58,990 bases of DNA. Origin: UBA8752 sp965657965. GTDB taxonomy: Bacteria; Bacteroidota; Bacteroidia; Flavobacteriales_D; Sanyastnellaceae. Positions 8,610 through 16,911 of the stretch are shown here, piece by piece. How positions within the stretch are numbered: the stretch's first letter is position 1; each line of letters starts with the position of its first letter. Location: assembly GCA_965657965.1 (NCBI GenBank), contig CBFHQM010000013.1:1-58990 (forward strand), given 5' to 3'. The position numbers and the translations under genes are program-made. The notes under the pieces are model-generated. The model saw only the letters and a list, made by a program, of their open reading frames with translations, searched no databases and was not told the origin of the DNA.

Positions 8610-9518
8610 ATGGCAAAAAAAGCCACCACAGATTTGCAGGCGAACGAGCTGCGGCAAATCAAAAGTTTTTACGAGCAGGAGCGCATGCAATTGGTCGCTC
8701 GACTCCAGCACATTGATCAAGTGATCGCTCGGTTGTCAGGAAGTGATACGCCCATATATGATCCGGCCACGGCCGTGAGGGATGTGATCCCGACGCCTTC
8801 GACTGTTCGTCGAGCGGTGTCAGCTCCAACAGCAGAGCCAGTAAAAAGAGGTCCCGGACGGCCGCGCAAGAATCCCTTGCCAGAGGAGCCTAAAGCGAAA
8901 AGAGCAGGCCGACCTAAAAAGCGTGGGCCAAAGTCCATTTGGGGCAACTTTATTTTGCGTCGGCTCCGTCAATGCGACCGCCCATTGAGCTATGGGGAGC
9001 TTGTTCGGGATGCGATGGTCCTGAATAACCTGTCTCCAGAAAAGGAGAAGAACGCGAAGCAAAGCATCTTGAATGCGGCGTTTAGACTGCGCAATACCCT
9101 GAAGAAGATTGACACCGTTGGATTGCCAGGGAAAAAGGAGAAGTTTTTGGTGCTGTCGGCTTGGCTCGAGGGCGAAAACGAACTCAAGGCGCCATATGCC
9201 GAGATCTTCAAAGAGATTGCATTGACGCCAATGGGTGACCGCGGCCGAAAGCCAAGGCGCCCAGCTGGAGATGCGGCTGTGGATTCCAAAATCAAAGAGA
9301 AAGTAGAGGCCAAGTCAGCGGCCAAGAAAGCGACAGCGAAGGCGGCCCCCGCCAAAGCCAGTGCCGCCAAGCGAGCCGGGTCCAAAGCCAGTCCTGCCAA
9401 GGCGGTTCCGGTCAAAAAGAAAGCGGCCTCGAAAGGAAAGCCTGCAGCCAAGGCCGCGTCGAAGCGCGTGGCCAAGCCTGCTGCAAAAAAGGCAGCGGTT
9501 CGGAAAGCGAAGAAGTAA
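8610..9518 (+). CDS. AT-hook / histone H1-like DNA-binding protein
   Basis: This is a 302-residue very basic protein. In order it has a helical, probably coiled-coil segment (residues 8-45), then two AT-hook-like motifs (KRGPGRPRKNP at 79-89; RAGRPKKRG at 98-106). A folded segment at about 109-188 follows, whose pattern (helices around SYGELVRDAM and QSILNAAFRLRNTL, then a wing-like GLPGKKEKFLVLSAW) suggests a winged helix. A third basic GRKPRRP and a Lys/Ala/Pro-rich tail (about 230-302) with repeats such as KAAPAKA complete it, as in eukaryotic H1 and bacterial Hc1/HU-tail proteins. It probably binds and compacts DNA. It has no operon partner and ends at a bidirectional terminator. The fold of the middle domain is inferred. 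Confidence 0.65.
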   Translation: MAKKATTDLQANELRQIKSFYEQERMQLVARLQHIDQVIARLSGSDTPIYDPATAVRDVIPTPSTVRRAVSAPTAEPVKRGPGRPRKNPLPEEPKAKRAGRPKKRGPKSIWGNFILRRLRQCDRPLSYGELVRDAMVLNNLSPEKEKNAKQSILNAAFRLRNTLKKIDTVGLPGKKEKFLVLSAWLEGENELKAPYAEIFKEIALTPMGDRGRKPRRPAGDAAVDSKIKEKVEAKSAAKKATAKAAPAKASAAKRAGSKASPAKAVPVKKKAASKGKPAAKAASKRVAKPAAKKAAVRKAKK

Positions 9519-9554
9519 CGCCTCGCCAACGCGCATTGCGCAAAAAACAGCATC

Positions 9555-9585
9555 AAAAAAGGGCACCCATCCGGGTGCCCTTTTT
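9555..9585. terminator. Bidirectional intrinsic terminator
   Basis: The stem GGGCACCC (9561-9568) / GGGTGCCC (9573-9580) has a 4-base loop. It is preceded by A6 and followed by T5, so it can serve both the H1-like gene (plus) and the dehydrogenase gene (minus), which converge here. Confidence 0.9.
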
Positions 9586-9603
9586 GTTACAAAGAGGTGC
9601 CGA

Positions 9604-11235
9604 TTACGCCTGATGGAAGGGGTAGCGATAATCTTTTGCGGGAGTCAAGGTTTCCTTGATGGTTCGCGGGCTAACCCAACGCAACAAGTTCAGCAGTGAT
9701 CCAGCTTTGTCATTGGTGCCGGAACCACGGGCGCCTCCAAAGGGCTGTTGCCCCACGACAGCGCCAGTGGGCTTGTCGTTGATGTAGAAGTTGCCCGCTG
9801 CATTTTGCAAAGCACGCATGGCATCGTCAATGGCATAACGCTCCCGTGCAAATACAGCACCAGTTAGGGCGTATTCGCTGGTGGAGTCAACCAATTCCAA
9901 GGCGCCGTCAAAGTCATCTGCTGGGTAGACGTAAAGGGTAACCACAGGACCAAAAATCTCTTCCTCCATGGTTTTGAAGTGCGGTGTCTTGGCCAAGATC
10001 ACAGTGGGGTGAACGAAATACCCTTTACTGTCATCGCATTGACCGCCGCACAGGATGTCGGCGTCGGGGCTGTTTTTTGCAAAATCGATGTAGCTTTTGA
10101 TTTTGTCGAATGAACGTTGACTGATCACGGCGCCCACAAAATTGGTAGGGTCCGCAGGGGAGCCCACTTTGAGTGTGCCCACATCGGCGACAAGTTTCTC
10201 TTGAATTTCGGGCCACAGGTTGTCCGGTAGATAGACACGGCTCGCCGCACTGCACTTTTGGCCTTGGAACTCAAAGGAGCCACGGACGATGCCCGTGACC
10301 ACTTCGTCCACATTGGCCGATTTGTGGGCAATAATGAAGTCCTTTCCGCCGGTCTCACCCACGATGCGGGGGTATGTTTTGTATTGCGCAATGTTTTCAC
10401 CGATGGTCTTCCAGAGGTGGCGAAATACGCCGGTGCTGCCTGTAAAGTGGAGGCCTGAAAAGTCGGGGTGAGAGAAGACCACATCCCCTGCCACTGGACC
10501 GTCTACCGTCACCAGATTGATCACGCCTTCGGGCAGCCCTGCCTCGTGGAGAAGCTCCATGATCACATGGGCAGAATAGATCTGCTCATCGGAAGGTTTC
10601 CAAACCACAACGTTGCCCATCAGGGCTGCTGCAATGGGCAAGTTCCCCGCGATGGCCGTGAAGTTGAACGGGGTAATGGCAAAGACGAATCCTTCTAGCG
10701 CACGGTACTCAAGACGATTCCAAATGCCAGGAGCGCTCTCGGGCTGCTGGGCATAAATTTCTTGGGCAAAGTGGCAGTTGAATCGGAGAAAGTCGATGAA
10801 CTCACAGGCGGCGTCAATTTCGGCCTGATGCATGTTCTTTCCCTGTGCCAACATGGTGGCGGCATTGATGCGTGTGCGCCAGGGTCCGGCGAGCATTTCC
10901 GCAGCCCTCAAAAAGATGCTTGCACGCTGCTCCCAGTCTAATGACGCCCACGCCGAGCGGGCTTCGAGGGCAGAGTCGATGGCTTCTTTTACGTGTTCAG
11001 CTGTGCCAAAATGTGCATGGCCGATCACGTGCTGGTGGTCGTGAGGGGGAGTCAAAGGACGCTTGTCGTCGGTCAGGACTTTGCGTCCGCCAATGACCAT
11101 GGGCACAGCGACGGGCGCTTGGTTGAACATCCGCTCGTATTCAGCGAGCTGAGCTTCGCGCTCGGGACTGTTTGGGCCATAGCCGAGTACCGGTTCATTT
11201 TCCGGATAAGGGACTTGGAAGAAGGCGTTGGGCAT
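9604..11235 (-). CDS. pruA: 1-pyrroline-5-carboxylate dehydrogenase (L-glutamate gamma-semialdehyde dehydrogenase)
   Basis: This 543-residue aldehyde dehydrogenase oxidises glutamate semialdehyde to glutamate, the second step of proline catabolism. The catalytic cysteine lies in FEFQGQKCSAASRVY, the general base in ETGGKDFII, and the family block ITPFNFTAIAGNLPIAAALM is present. The start at 11235 (MPNAFFQVPYPENEP) is chosen over upstream ones because it gives the family's usual length. It also lies 17 bases downstream of a textbook Bacteroidota promoter (TTTG, 18 bases, TACATTTG). Proline dehydrogenase is not in the window, so the two activities are on separate proteins here. Confidence 0.92.
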   Translation of the reverse strand: MPNAFFQVPYPENEPVLGYGPNSPEREAQLAEYERMFNQAPVAVPMVIGGRKVLTDDKRPLTPPHDHQHVIGHAHFGTAEHVKEAIDSALEARSAWASLDWEQRASIFLRAAEMLAGPWRTRINAATMLAQGKNMHQAEIDAACEFIDFLRFNCHFAQEIYAQQPESAPGIWNRLEYRALEGFVFAITPFNFTAIAGNLPIAAALMGNVVVWKPSDEQIYSAHVIMELLHEAGLPEGVINLVTVDGPVAGDVVFSHPDFSGLHFTGSTGVFRHLWKTIGENIAQYKTYPRIVGETGGKDFIIAHKSANVDEVVTGIVRGSFEFQGQKCSAASRVYLPDNLWPEIQEKLVADVGTLKVGSPADPTNFVGAVISQRSFDKIKSYIDFAKNSPDADILCGGQCDDSKGYFVHPTVILAKTPHFKTMEEEIFGPVVTLYVYPADDFDGALELVDSTSEYALTGAVFARERYAIDDAMRALQNAAGNFYINDKPTGAVVGQQPFGGARGSGTNDKAGSLLNLLRWVSPRTIKETLTPAKDYRYPFHQA

Positions 11236-11252
11236 AGAGAATCGATTGGGTG

Positions 11253-11282
11253 CAAATGTAGGAGTGGAGCTGTCCATCCAAA
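11253..11282 (-). promoter_or_regulatory. Bacteroidota promoter (-33 TTTG, -7 TACATTTG) for pruA
   Basis: On the minus strand TTTG (11282-11279) is followed after 18 bases by TACATTTG (11260-11253), continuing as CACC. This is a full match to the known TTTG/TAnnTTTG arrangement. The start codon is 17 bases further on. Confidence 0.8.
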
Positions 11283-11374
11283 GGCTCATGTGTGGGGTGT
11301 TGAAAACCGCAGTTTCTGCATGACGCAAAAGGGGATTGCGGAGCCAATTTGCTGACATGAGGTCCGCTGTGGAC

Positions 11375-14300
11375 ATGTGGTTGGCACCGGTAGGCCATCA
11401 ACCTCGGTTGAAGGTGGTGCTTGTGGTGCTTGGTTGTCTGGTTTCCTGTGGGTTACAGGCGCAAGAGAACCGGGGAATTGAGGAGTTGCGCATTCGCGCA
11501 GAGCAAGCTTACCTCTCGGGAGACCTGACAGGCGCTTTGCCGGATTTCGAGAAACTGGTGAGTTTGTTTCCTGAGGAGGGGTGTCTCCATGGCCGTTTGG
11601 CTGGCTGTGCTCTAACCGAACCCGGGCGCATGACCCTAGCGCGACGGCACTTGAGGATCGCCAACAAAATGGGGTGCGCCGATGTGGACCTTGAGTTTCA
11701 TCGTGCCCGTTTGGCTCAGCTCGAATACGATTTTGAGCGTGCACGAGATTTGTATGCGGCGTATTTGGCCTTGGCGGGGAAGAAAGCCCGCTTCAAGGCG
11801 GAGGCAGAGCGGGGTGCATTGATGTCGGCTTCGGTCAAATGGTCACCAAACGAAGCGGTTGGACTTGAAGTTCGCGACCGAATTTCGGCAGACCCGAAAG
11901 CGGCGTTCCGGTTTTTTCGTCCTGAAACGCCGGGATTAAGATTGGTGAATGTGCCAGTGGCGCTTCGGTCCAAAGCCGACTTGAAAACCGATCCGGAGCG
12001 CATGGCTTTTCACGATGGGGACACGGTTCTTGTCTACTCTTCCTTGGGCAAAAAGGGCCAGTTTGGTTGGGACCTCTTTCGGATTTCCCTTGCCGGAGGG
12101 AGCTATGGCAAAGAAGAGCGGCTCTCCGATCAGGTCAACACAGTGTTTGACGAGCGCGATGCTTACCTCTCTCCCGATGGTGTTTTGTATTTCTCGAGTG
12201 ACCGCCCCGGCGGTTTGGGGGGGTACGACATTTATGCGGTCAGTTGGGCCAATGGCCAACCCGCTGGAGAGGTGTATCGATTGCCCTTTCCCATCAACTC
12301 AGTCAACGATGACGCCTTTTTTATTCCCGAGCCAGATGGGGGAGCTTGGTTTGCTTCAAATCGAGCAGCGGAACAAGGACGGGTTCATGCCTACCGGGTC
12401 TCGCTCAGCGAACAGCCATTTGTGGCGGGCACTGTGGCGTGGGTGGAAGAAGAGGTGGAGTCGGCCAAGCTCACCTTGCGGGTCTATGAGAACGGAGAAA
12501 TCCGGACAGAGAAGGACTTAAGGAATGTAGAAGCCAATCGGGTGTTGTTGTCTGAAAACGTGGAGGGTACATCTGTCCGGGTGGTGTTGGAAGACGGAGA
12601 AGGTCGCATTGTATCCGAAGCGTTCGGAAATGTGGAGACCGCATGGGAACTCCAAAAGCAAGGAGGAGGATGGGCCATGGTAGAAAGGGTAGAGCAAGAT
12701 TGGGCCATGTTGGCCGACTTGCAGGAAACTGAGCCTGCCAAGAACACCAGTGAAGGCGGCGTCACGGAAACGCCTTCGAATGCTCCAGAAGGCGCGCAGG
12801 GCTCGTCTGTCCAGGCGGCGGTGGTCCAAGCCTCAGAAGTCTCCAATTGGAGTGCATGGGTGTCCAGTCAAATGGAGGTTGAATCGGCAGCGTTGGCATT
12901 GGATGATGGTGTAGAGGACGCTTCCGCTGCACCGCCATCGGAGAACACTGCTGATGCCGCAACCACAGGAGATTCAAATGCCACGTCAACCGAAGTCACT
13001 GGGGTGGTTGACCCTGCGCGGGAATTGGACACATCCGGCAGCGAAGGAGAAGGTGGGGGGCAAGAGAGTGATGTTGCACAGAGCCAGTCCAGCGACCCAT
13101 TGAATGCGGTTGATTCAGAAACGGGAACCTCGTTGACAGAGGGCCGTCCGATAACGTCTAGCAGTGCCGGCGTACCTGATGCTAAGGCCGATGTGGCCTT
13201 TGACGCGGGGAAGGCGCCAGATCAAGCTCAGTTGTCCTTAATGTTGGAGGAAGACGAAGAAGCCGTGGTGGCACTTTGGGAGGAGAAGCTCAATCGCATT
13301 TTGGTTCTAGAGTCTGACTTCTTGGACGAGCCAGACATGAGAAAGGCCGGGGAGCTTTTTGATCTCATGGAAGAGGTGGAGGCATGGTCCCCGGAGGCTT
13401 CGATGGTGGACATTCGTTATCGCGATGGCGCGGATTTCACTGAGATTCGGGAGATGTTGGAGGCTTGGAGTTATGCCGTCCAATCTGCGTCCAAGGCGTC
13501 TTTGGCCAAGTTGGCCGGAGATGCTGTTATGGCAGTGAGAAGGCAGAAGTTGGCATTGCGAGAATTGCGAGAGGCTGGTGGAGCCGATGTAATGGCTGCG
13601 ATGTATTCCTGGTCGGATTGGCGAGACGCGCAGCGGGGAATCGAGGGGGTCGATCCGGCCTTGGGGGAGTGGACCATTGAAGCGGGGGATGCGGTCATAG
13701 AACAGTGGGAGGAAGGCCTTGCTGCAGGAGAAGAGGTGTGGAGTCGAAAACTGCGTTCAGGTTGGAGAGGGGATTGGTTGACGTTGCAAGACATGGAGGT
13801 GTCGAGGAACAAAGAGATTTGGAACGAGGTTCGCTCCGAATTGGTGCTGGAAAAAGCGGACGAAGAATTGGCTGCGAAAAGGGCTTTGGATGCGACCGCT
13901 GCTGCCGAAGCCTTGGCGGTCGAAACTGCTGCTGCCGAAGCCCTGGCGGTCGAAACTGCTGCTGCCGAAGCCTTGGCGGTCGAAACTGCTGCTGCCGAAG
14001 CCTTGGCGGTCGAAGCCGCTGTTGCGGAAGCCGCTGCTGCCGAAGCCGCTGCCGCCGAAGCCTTGGCGGTCGAAGCTGCTGCTGCCGAAGCCGCTGCCGC
14101 CGAAGCCTTGGCGGTCGAAACAGCTGCTGCCGAAGCCGCTGTTGCCGAAGCTGCTGCTGCCGAAGCCGCTGCCGCCGAAGCCGCTGTTGCCGAAGCTGCT
14201 GCTGCCGAAGCTGCTGCCGCCGAAGCTGCTGCTGCCGAAGCCGCTGCCGCCGAAGCTGCTGCTGCCGAAGCCGCGGCACTTGAAGCGTCGTCTTCAGCAG

Positions 14301-16777
14301 CCACGTCGAGTGAGACGGAATCGAACAGCAGTGTGACCTATGCTCCGATTCCAAGTGATCCCTTTGGTGGCGATGTCACGTCAACGTTGATTGGTTTTGT
14401 CTTCCCTTCTAGGCGTGCCGATGGCGAAGCAATGACAGATGAAAACGGAGGCCTTGCATTGGGTGAGTTTGCGCAATTGTGGCAATCGGCACTGACAGCG
14501 TCCTCCAAAGTTGAAAAGGCTTGGTCCCGGTTTGTATCGGGCCCTGGTCAAGAGGGCATCCCGATGATCAACACCCCGCAAGAGGTGAATGCCATGGAAA
14601 AGAAAACGGCCGAAGCTTACCTCCAATTGAGGGCGGTGATGTTGTCGACGTTAGACGAGGCTGTGGCAATGGATGTTCAGGCGGGCATGAAGGCTGCAGA
14701 GGAATGGGAAGCTTTTTCTGCTGTGGTTGCATTGGACCGGGAAGATGGACGTGTGGTTCAATTGGGTAAGTTGGTCCAGAATGCCCGGGCCAGCGAAGTC
14801 CTAAGAAACCGCCGGAAAGGCGAAGACAAAGCCGCTTCAAATTCGGAGAGGACATCTATGGGAAGTCGCTACTTCCAACAACAGGAAGAAGAAAGGTTGG
14901 CCTTCGAAGCGGCGACGGCGTGGCGGACACTGGCCAATGATTGGTCGAATTTGCAACGAGAATTGGAAGCGGAAGCCGAAGCTTTGGCCATGTTGGAGAA
15001 GGAGCGGACAAACGCCACTGGGGTTGAGCCCGGTCAGGCAAGTGAAGCCGATTCACGGGAAGCAGCGAACGCGTCGAATGTCTCTGGGCAGAGTCGGGTC
15101 ACAGGAGACTTGGTTTTGACAGATTGGAAAGATGTTCCGTTCGGAGAAGAAGCCACTGATTCTGAATCTCGGGCTTGGGGCTTCCTCTTGGATGAAGCTG
15201 TGATCGCTTTGGAAAACGAGCAGAATGTTGCGAAGACTTGGATTCCCGAGGACGTCCGTTTGGTTGAGGCTTGGCTTCAATGGCGGGCTTTGCGCAGGGT
15301 GAATCAAGCGGAAGACTTGACAGGGTCCGCCCTTTCTGAATGGGAGAAGTCTTTGTTTTTTGCCGAGCGTGAGGTCCGGGATGCTTGGGAAAAGATGGAC
15401 CTCAACGGATTTGAACGCCGTCATGCAACTGCGGAGGACAGCGCGTCTACGGAACAGAACGTGGAATCGGAAACCTCCAAGGAGTCAGCGCTTCTCGAAG
15501 AGGCAGGTTTGGTCGGAGCAGGGGGCAACACGCGCACGGCTGCAGAGGCCGCCATGGCCGTCAACGACGAAAGGGCATCTCGATATGGTGTTGTGCTTCC
15601 CGAAGCTCAAGTCATTGGCCGAGGGGGAGAGCGCCACAAGGGATTGACCCTACGGCCCATTACAAGATCGTCGATTGAGCAGGCTATTCTTGGCAAAATC
15701 CCGGCAAATGGGGGAGGCGAGGAAGAGGCTTTTGAGACGTTCTCGGCCGGCTCAGGCGCACCCGTGGCCAAGGGGGTTGAATACAAGGTTCAAGTTGGCG
15801 CTTTCCGGAAGGCACTGCCAGCGGCATTGTTTGCCTCGTTTGATCCCATGTGGGCCCAGTCCTTGCCCAATGGGATTACGCGCTACATGGCGGGAAGTTT
15901 TGATGCTTACGATCCTGCGGTTGTGGCAAGAGATGCCATTCGTGCGCTGGGGTACAGCGATGCATTTGTAGTTCGATTTGTGGATGGAGAGCGGGTAAGG
16001 GCCGCGCGTCCCCCGGCAGAAGAGCTGGCTGCAGAACGGTCCGATCGTCCGGTAGAAGTGACAGGCTTAGGTCAAATCGCTTCGGAAGAAGCGGCAGCCA
16101 TGGGAGCAGGACGCGTGAATGCCGCTGCGGCAAGAGAGACAAGTGCAATGCCATCCCGGGCCGAGGAGATTCCAACATGGAATGATGTTCAAGGCAGGGT
16201 ATACAGCGTGCAAGTGGGTGCGTTTCGCGGCGTTCCCGATGGCGCGTCTCTGTCGAAGCTGGGCACGCTCACACGGGAGGATGCGGGAACTGATGGTTGG
16301 TTGAGGCTTTTCTCCGGGCGTTTTGCCACAGAAGGTGAAGCGGCTCGGCACCGCGATGGATTAAGAAGCGATGGTAGAAAGGATGCCTTTGTGGTGGTCT
16401 ACATTAATGGACGTCGCATCCCGCTGTTGGAGGCCAGTACCACAGCGACGGGCGGTTTGCCCGATATGGGAACTGAGTCAGCGCCAACTGAAGTGAGCGT
16501 TGGCCTTCCCGAAACGTCAAGCAATTCGTCCAATGTGGTTGCACAATGGAGAGTTGAGTTGGGTGAGTACGCAAGCACCATTCCCGTGCGCCTGGCCAAT
16601 GCCATCTTGGATGCCCCACTTCGCTGGGAAATTCGATCTTCACGTGAGCAAGGCATGACCCGTTATTTGACGCAGCCTGTAGCGTCTTTGGAGGAGGCCA
16701 CATCGTGGTTGGAACAGGCCCGTGAGATGGGATTTGCACAGGCGCGATTGATTGAATTGCCGCTTGGCGAAGAATGA
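11375..16777 (+). CDS. Giant envelope protein: TPR-like, PD40 propeller, Ala-rich helical repeat and SPOR domains
   Basis: The protein has 1800 residues. The ATG at 11375 is preferred because the signal peptide (RLKVVLVVLGCLVSCGLQAQ) then starts near the N-terminus; 11336 and 11357 are alternatives. Residues ~30-150 look like TPR helices. PD40 blades follow, with SSDRPGGLGGYDIYAV near 275, as in T9SS and gliding-associated OmpA-family proteins. Next come acidic low-complexity sequence and a mainly helical middle. Residues ~840-966 are a run of AAAEA/AVAEA/ALAVET units. The C-terminus carries two SPOR domains (YKVQVGAF near 1468, YSVQVGAF near 1609) and a third degenerate one (WRVELGEYAS near 1723). 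SPOR domains bind denuded peptidoglycan glycans. A structural role linking envelope layers is inferred. It is monocistronic. Confidence 0.7.
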   Translation: MWLAPVGHQPRLKVVLVVLGCLVSCGLQAQENRGIEELRIRAEQAYLSGDLTGALPDFEKLVSLFPEEGCLHGRLAGCALTEPGRMTLARRHLRIANKMGCADVDLEFHRARLAQLEYDFERARDLYAAYLALAGKKARFKAEAERGALMSASVKWSPNEAVGLEVRDRISADPKAAFRFFRPETPGLRLVNVPVALRSKADLKTDPERMAFHDGDTVLVYSSLGKKGQFGWDLFRISLAGGSYGKEERLSDQVNTVFDERDAYLSPDGVLYFSSDRPGGLGGYDIYAVSWANGQPAGEVYRLPFPINSVNDDAFFIPEPDGGAWFASNRAAEQGRVHAYRVSLSEQPFVAGTVAWVEEEVESAKLTLRVYENGEIRTEKDLRNVEANRVLLSENVEGTSVRVVLEDGEGRIVSEAFGNVETAWELQKQGGGWAMVERVEQDWAMLADLQETEPAKNTSEGGVTETPSNAPEGAQGSSVQAAVVQASEVSNWSAWVSSQMEVESAALALDDGVEDASAAPPSENTADAATTGDSNATSTEVTGVVDPARELDTSGSEGEGGGQESDVAQSQSSDPLNAVDSETGTSLTEGRPITSSSAGVPDAKADVAFDAGKAPDQAQLSLMLEEDEEAVVALWEEKLNRILVLESDFLDEPDMRKAGELFDLMEEVEAWSPEASMVDIRYRDGADFTEIREMLEAWSYAVQSASKASLAKLAGDAVMAVRRQKLALRELREAGGADVMAAMYSWSDWRDAQRGIEGVDPALGEWTIEAGDAVIEQWEEGLAAGEEVWSRKLRSGWRGDWLTLQDMEVSRNKEIWNEVRSELVLEKADEELAAKRALDATAAAEALAVETAAAEALAVETAAAEALAVETAAAEALAVEAAVAEAAAAEAAAAEALAVEAAAAEAAAAEALAVETAAAEAAVAEAAAAEAAAAEAAVAEAAAAEAAAAEAAAAEAAAAEAAAAEAAALEASSSAATSSETESNSSVTYAPIPSDPFGGDVTSTLIGFVFPSRRADGEAMTDENGGLALGEFAQLWQSALTASSKVEKAWSRFVSGPGQEGIPMINTPQEVNAMEKKTAEAYLQLRAVMLSTLDEAVAMDVQAGMKAAEEWEAFSAVVALDREDGRVVQLGKLVQNARASEVLRNRRKGEDKAASNSERTSMGSRYFQQQEEERLAFEAATAWRTLANDWSNLQRELEAEAEALAMLEKERTNATGVEPGQASEADSREAANASNVSGQSRVTGDLVLTDWKDVPFGEEATDSESRAWGFLLDEAVIALENEQNVAKTWIPEDVRLVEAWLQWRALRRVNQAEDLTGSALSEWEKSLFFAEREVRDAWEKMDLNGFERRHATAEDSASTEQNVESETSKESALLEEAGLVGAGGNTRTAAEAAMAVNDERASRYGVVLPEAQVIGRGGERHKGLTLRPITRSSIEQAILGKIPANGGGEEEAFETFSAGSGAPVAKGVEYKVQVGAFRKALPAALFASFDPMWAQSLPNGITRYMAGSFDAYDPAVVARDAIRALGYSDAFVVRFVDGERVRAARPPAEELAAERSDRPVEVTGLGQIASEEAAAMGAGRVNAAAARETSAMPSRAEEIPTWNDVQGRVYSVQVGAFRGVPDGASLSKLGTLTREDAGTDGWLRLFSGRFATEGEAARHRDGLRSDGRKDAFVVVYINGRRIPLLEASTTATGGLPDMGTESAPTEVSVGLPETSSNSSNVVAQWRVELGEYASTIPVRLANAILDAPLRWEIRSSREQGMTRYLTQPVASLEEATSWLEQAREMGFAQARLIELPLGEE
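13898..14274 (+). repeat. In-gene tandem repeat, 15/30-base units encoding Ala/Glu-rich helix
   Basis: The segment consists of 30-base units encoding AAAEALAVET-type decapeptides followed by 15-base units encoding AAAEA or AVAEA. At DNA level the units are variants of GCTGCTGCCGAAGCC. The phase stays at multiples of 15, so unit gain or loss keeps the frame. The encoded segment of about 125 residues is predicted to be one continuous rigid helix. Confidence 0.9.
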
Positions 16778-16812
16778 GGGGGCTATTCTTCGGATACTGA
16801 GCGGATTTGAAC

Positions 16813-16820
16813 TATTTTTG
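16813..16820 (+). promoter_or_regulatory. Candidate -7 element upstream of rpsA
   Basis: TATTTTTG, continuing CGCC, matches TAnnTTTG and the longer form seen at ychF and pyrR in this window. It lies 36 bases after the stop of the giant gene and 92 bases before the rpsA ATG. A terminator-like hairpin follows immediately, so its role is uncertain. Confidence 0.5.
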
Positions 16821-16821
16821 C

Positions 16822-16857
16822 GCCCCTTTTGGGGCATGCGCCATGTGCCCTTTTTTT
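16822..16857 (+). terminator. Overlapping hairpins ending in T7 between the giant gene and rpsA
   Basis: GCCCC-TTTT-GGGGC (16822-16835) shares bases with a second hairpin, GGGCATG (16832-16838) with TGTGCCC (16844-16850). The second is followed by seven T residues. It could be the terminator of the upstream gene. It could instead be an attenuator in the rpsA leader, if transcription starts at the TATTTTTG box just upstream. Confidence 0.6.
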
Positions 16858-16866
16858 AAACACTCT

Positions 16867-16887
16867 TGATGAAAGGCGCGTTCATCA
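16867..16887 (+). promoter_or_regulatory. Hairpin in the rpsA leader
   Basis: TGATGAA and TTCATCA form a perfect 7-bp stem with a 7-base loop, ending 24 bases before the rpsA start codon. Its position suits a leader structure involved in S1 translation control. The function is inferred from position only. Confidence 0.35.
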
Positions 16888-16911
16888 CGATACAAAATCC
16901 CCTTCGGATCC

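Noticed and set aside
13898..14274. Tandem array considered as CRISPR or satellite DNA
   Set aside because: There are no unique spacers, the units are contiguous and keep a coding frame, and no cas genes are near.
13471..14304. Antisense frames rich in Ala/Ser or Arg/Gln across the repeat in the giant gene
   Set aside because: They are translations of the same tandem repeat in other frames; the sense frame is part of a long protein with real domains.
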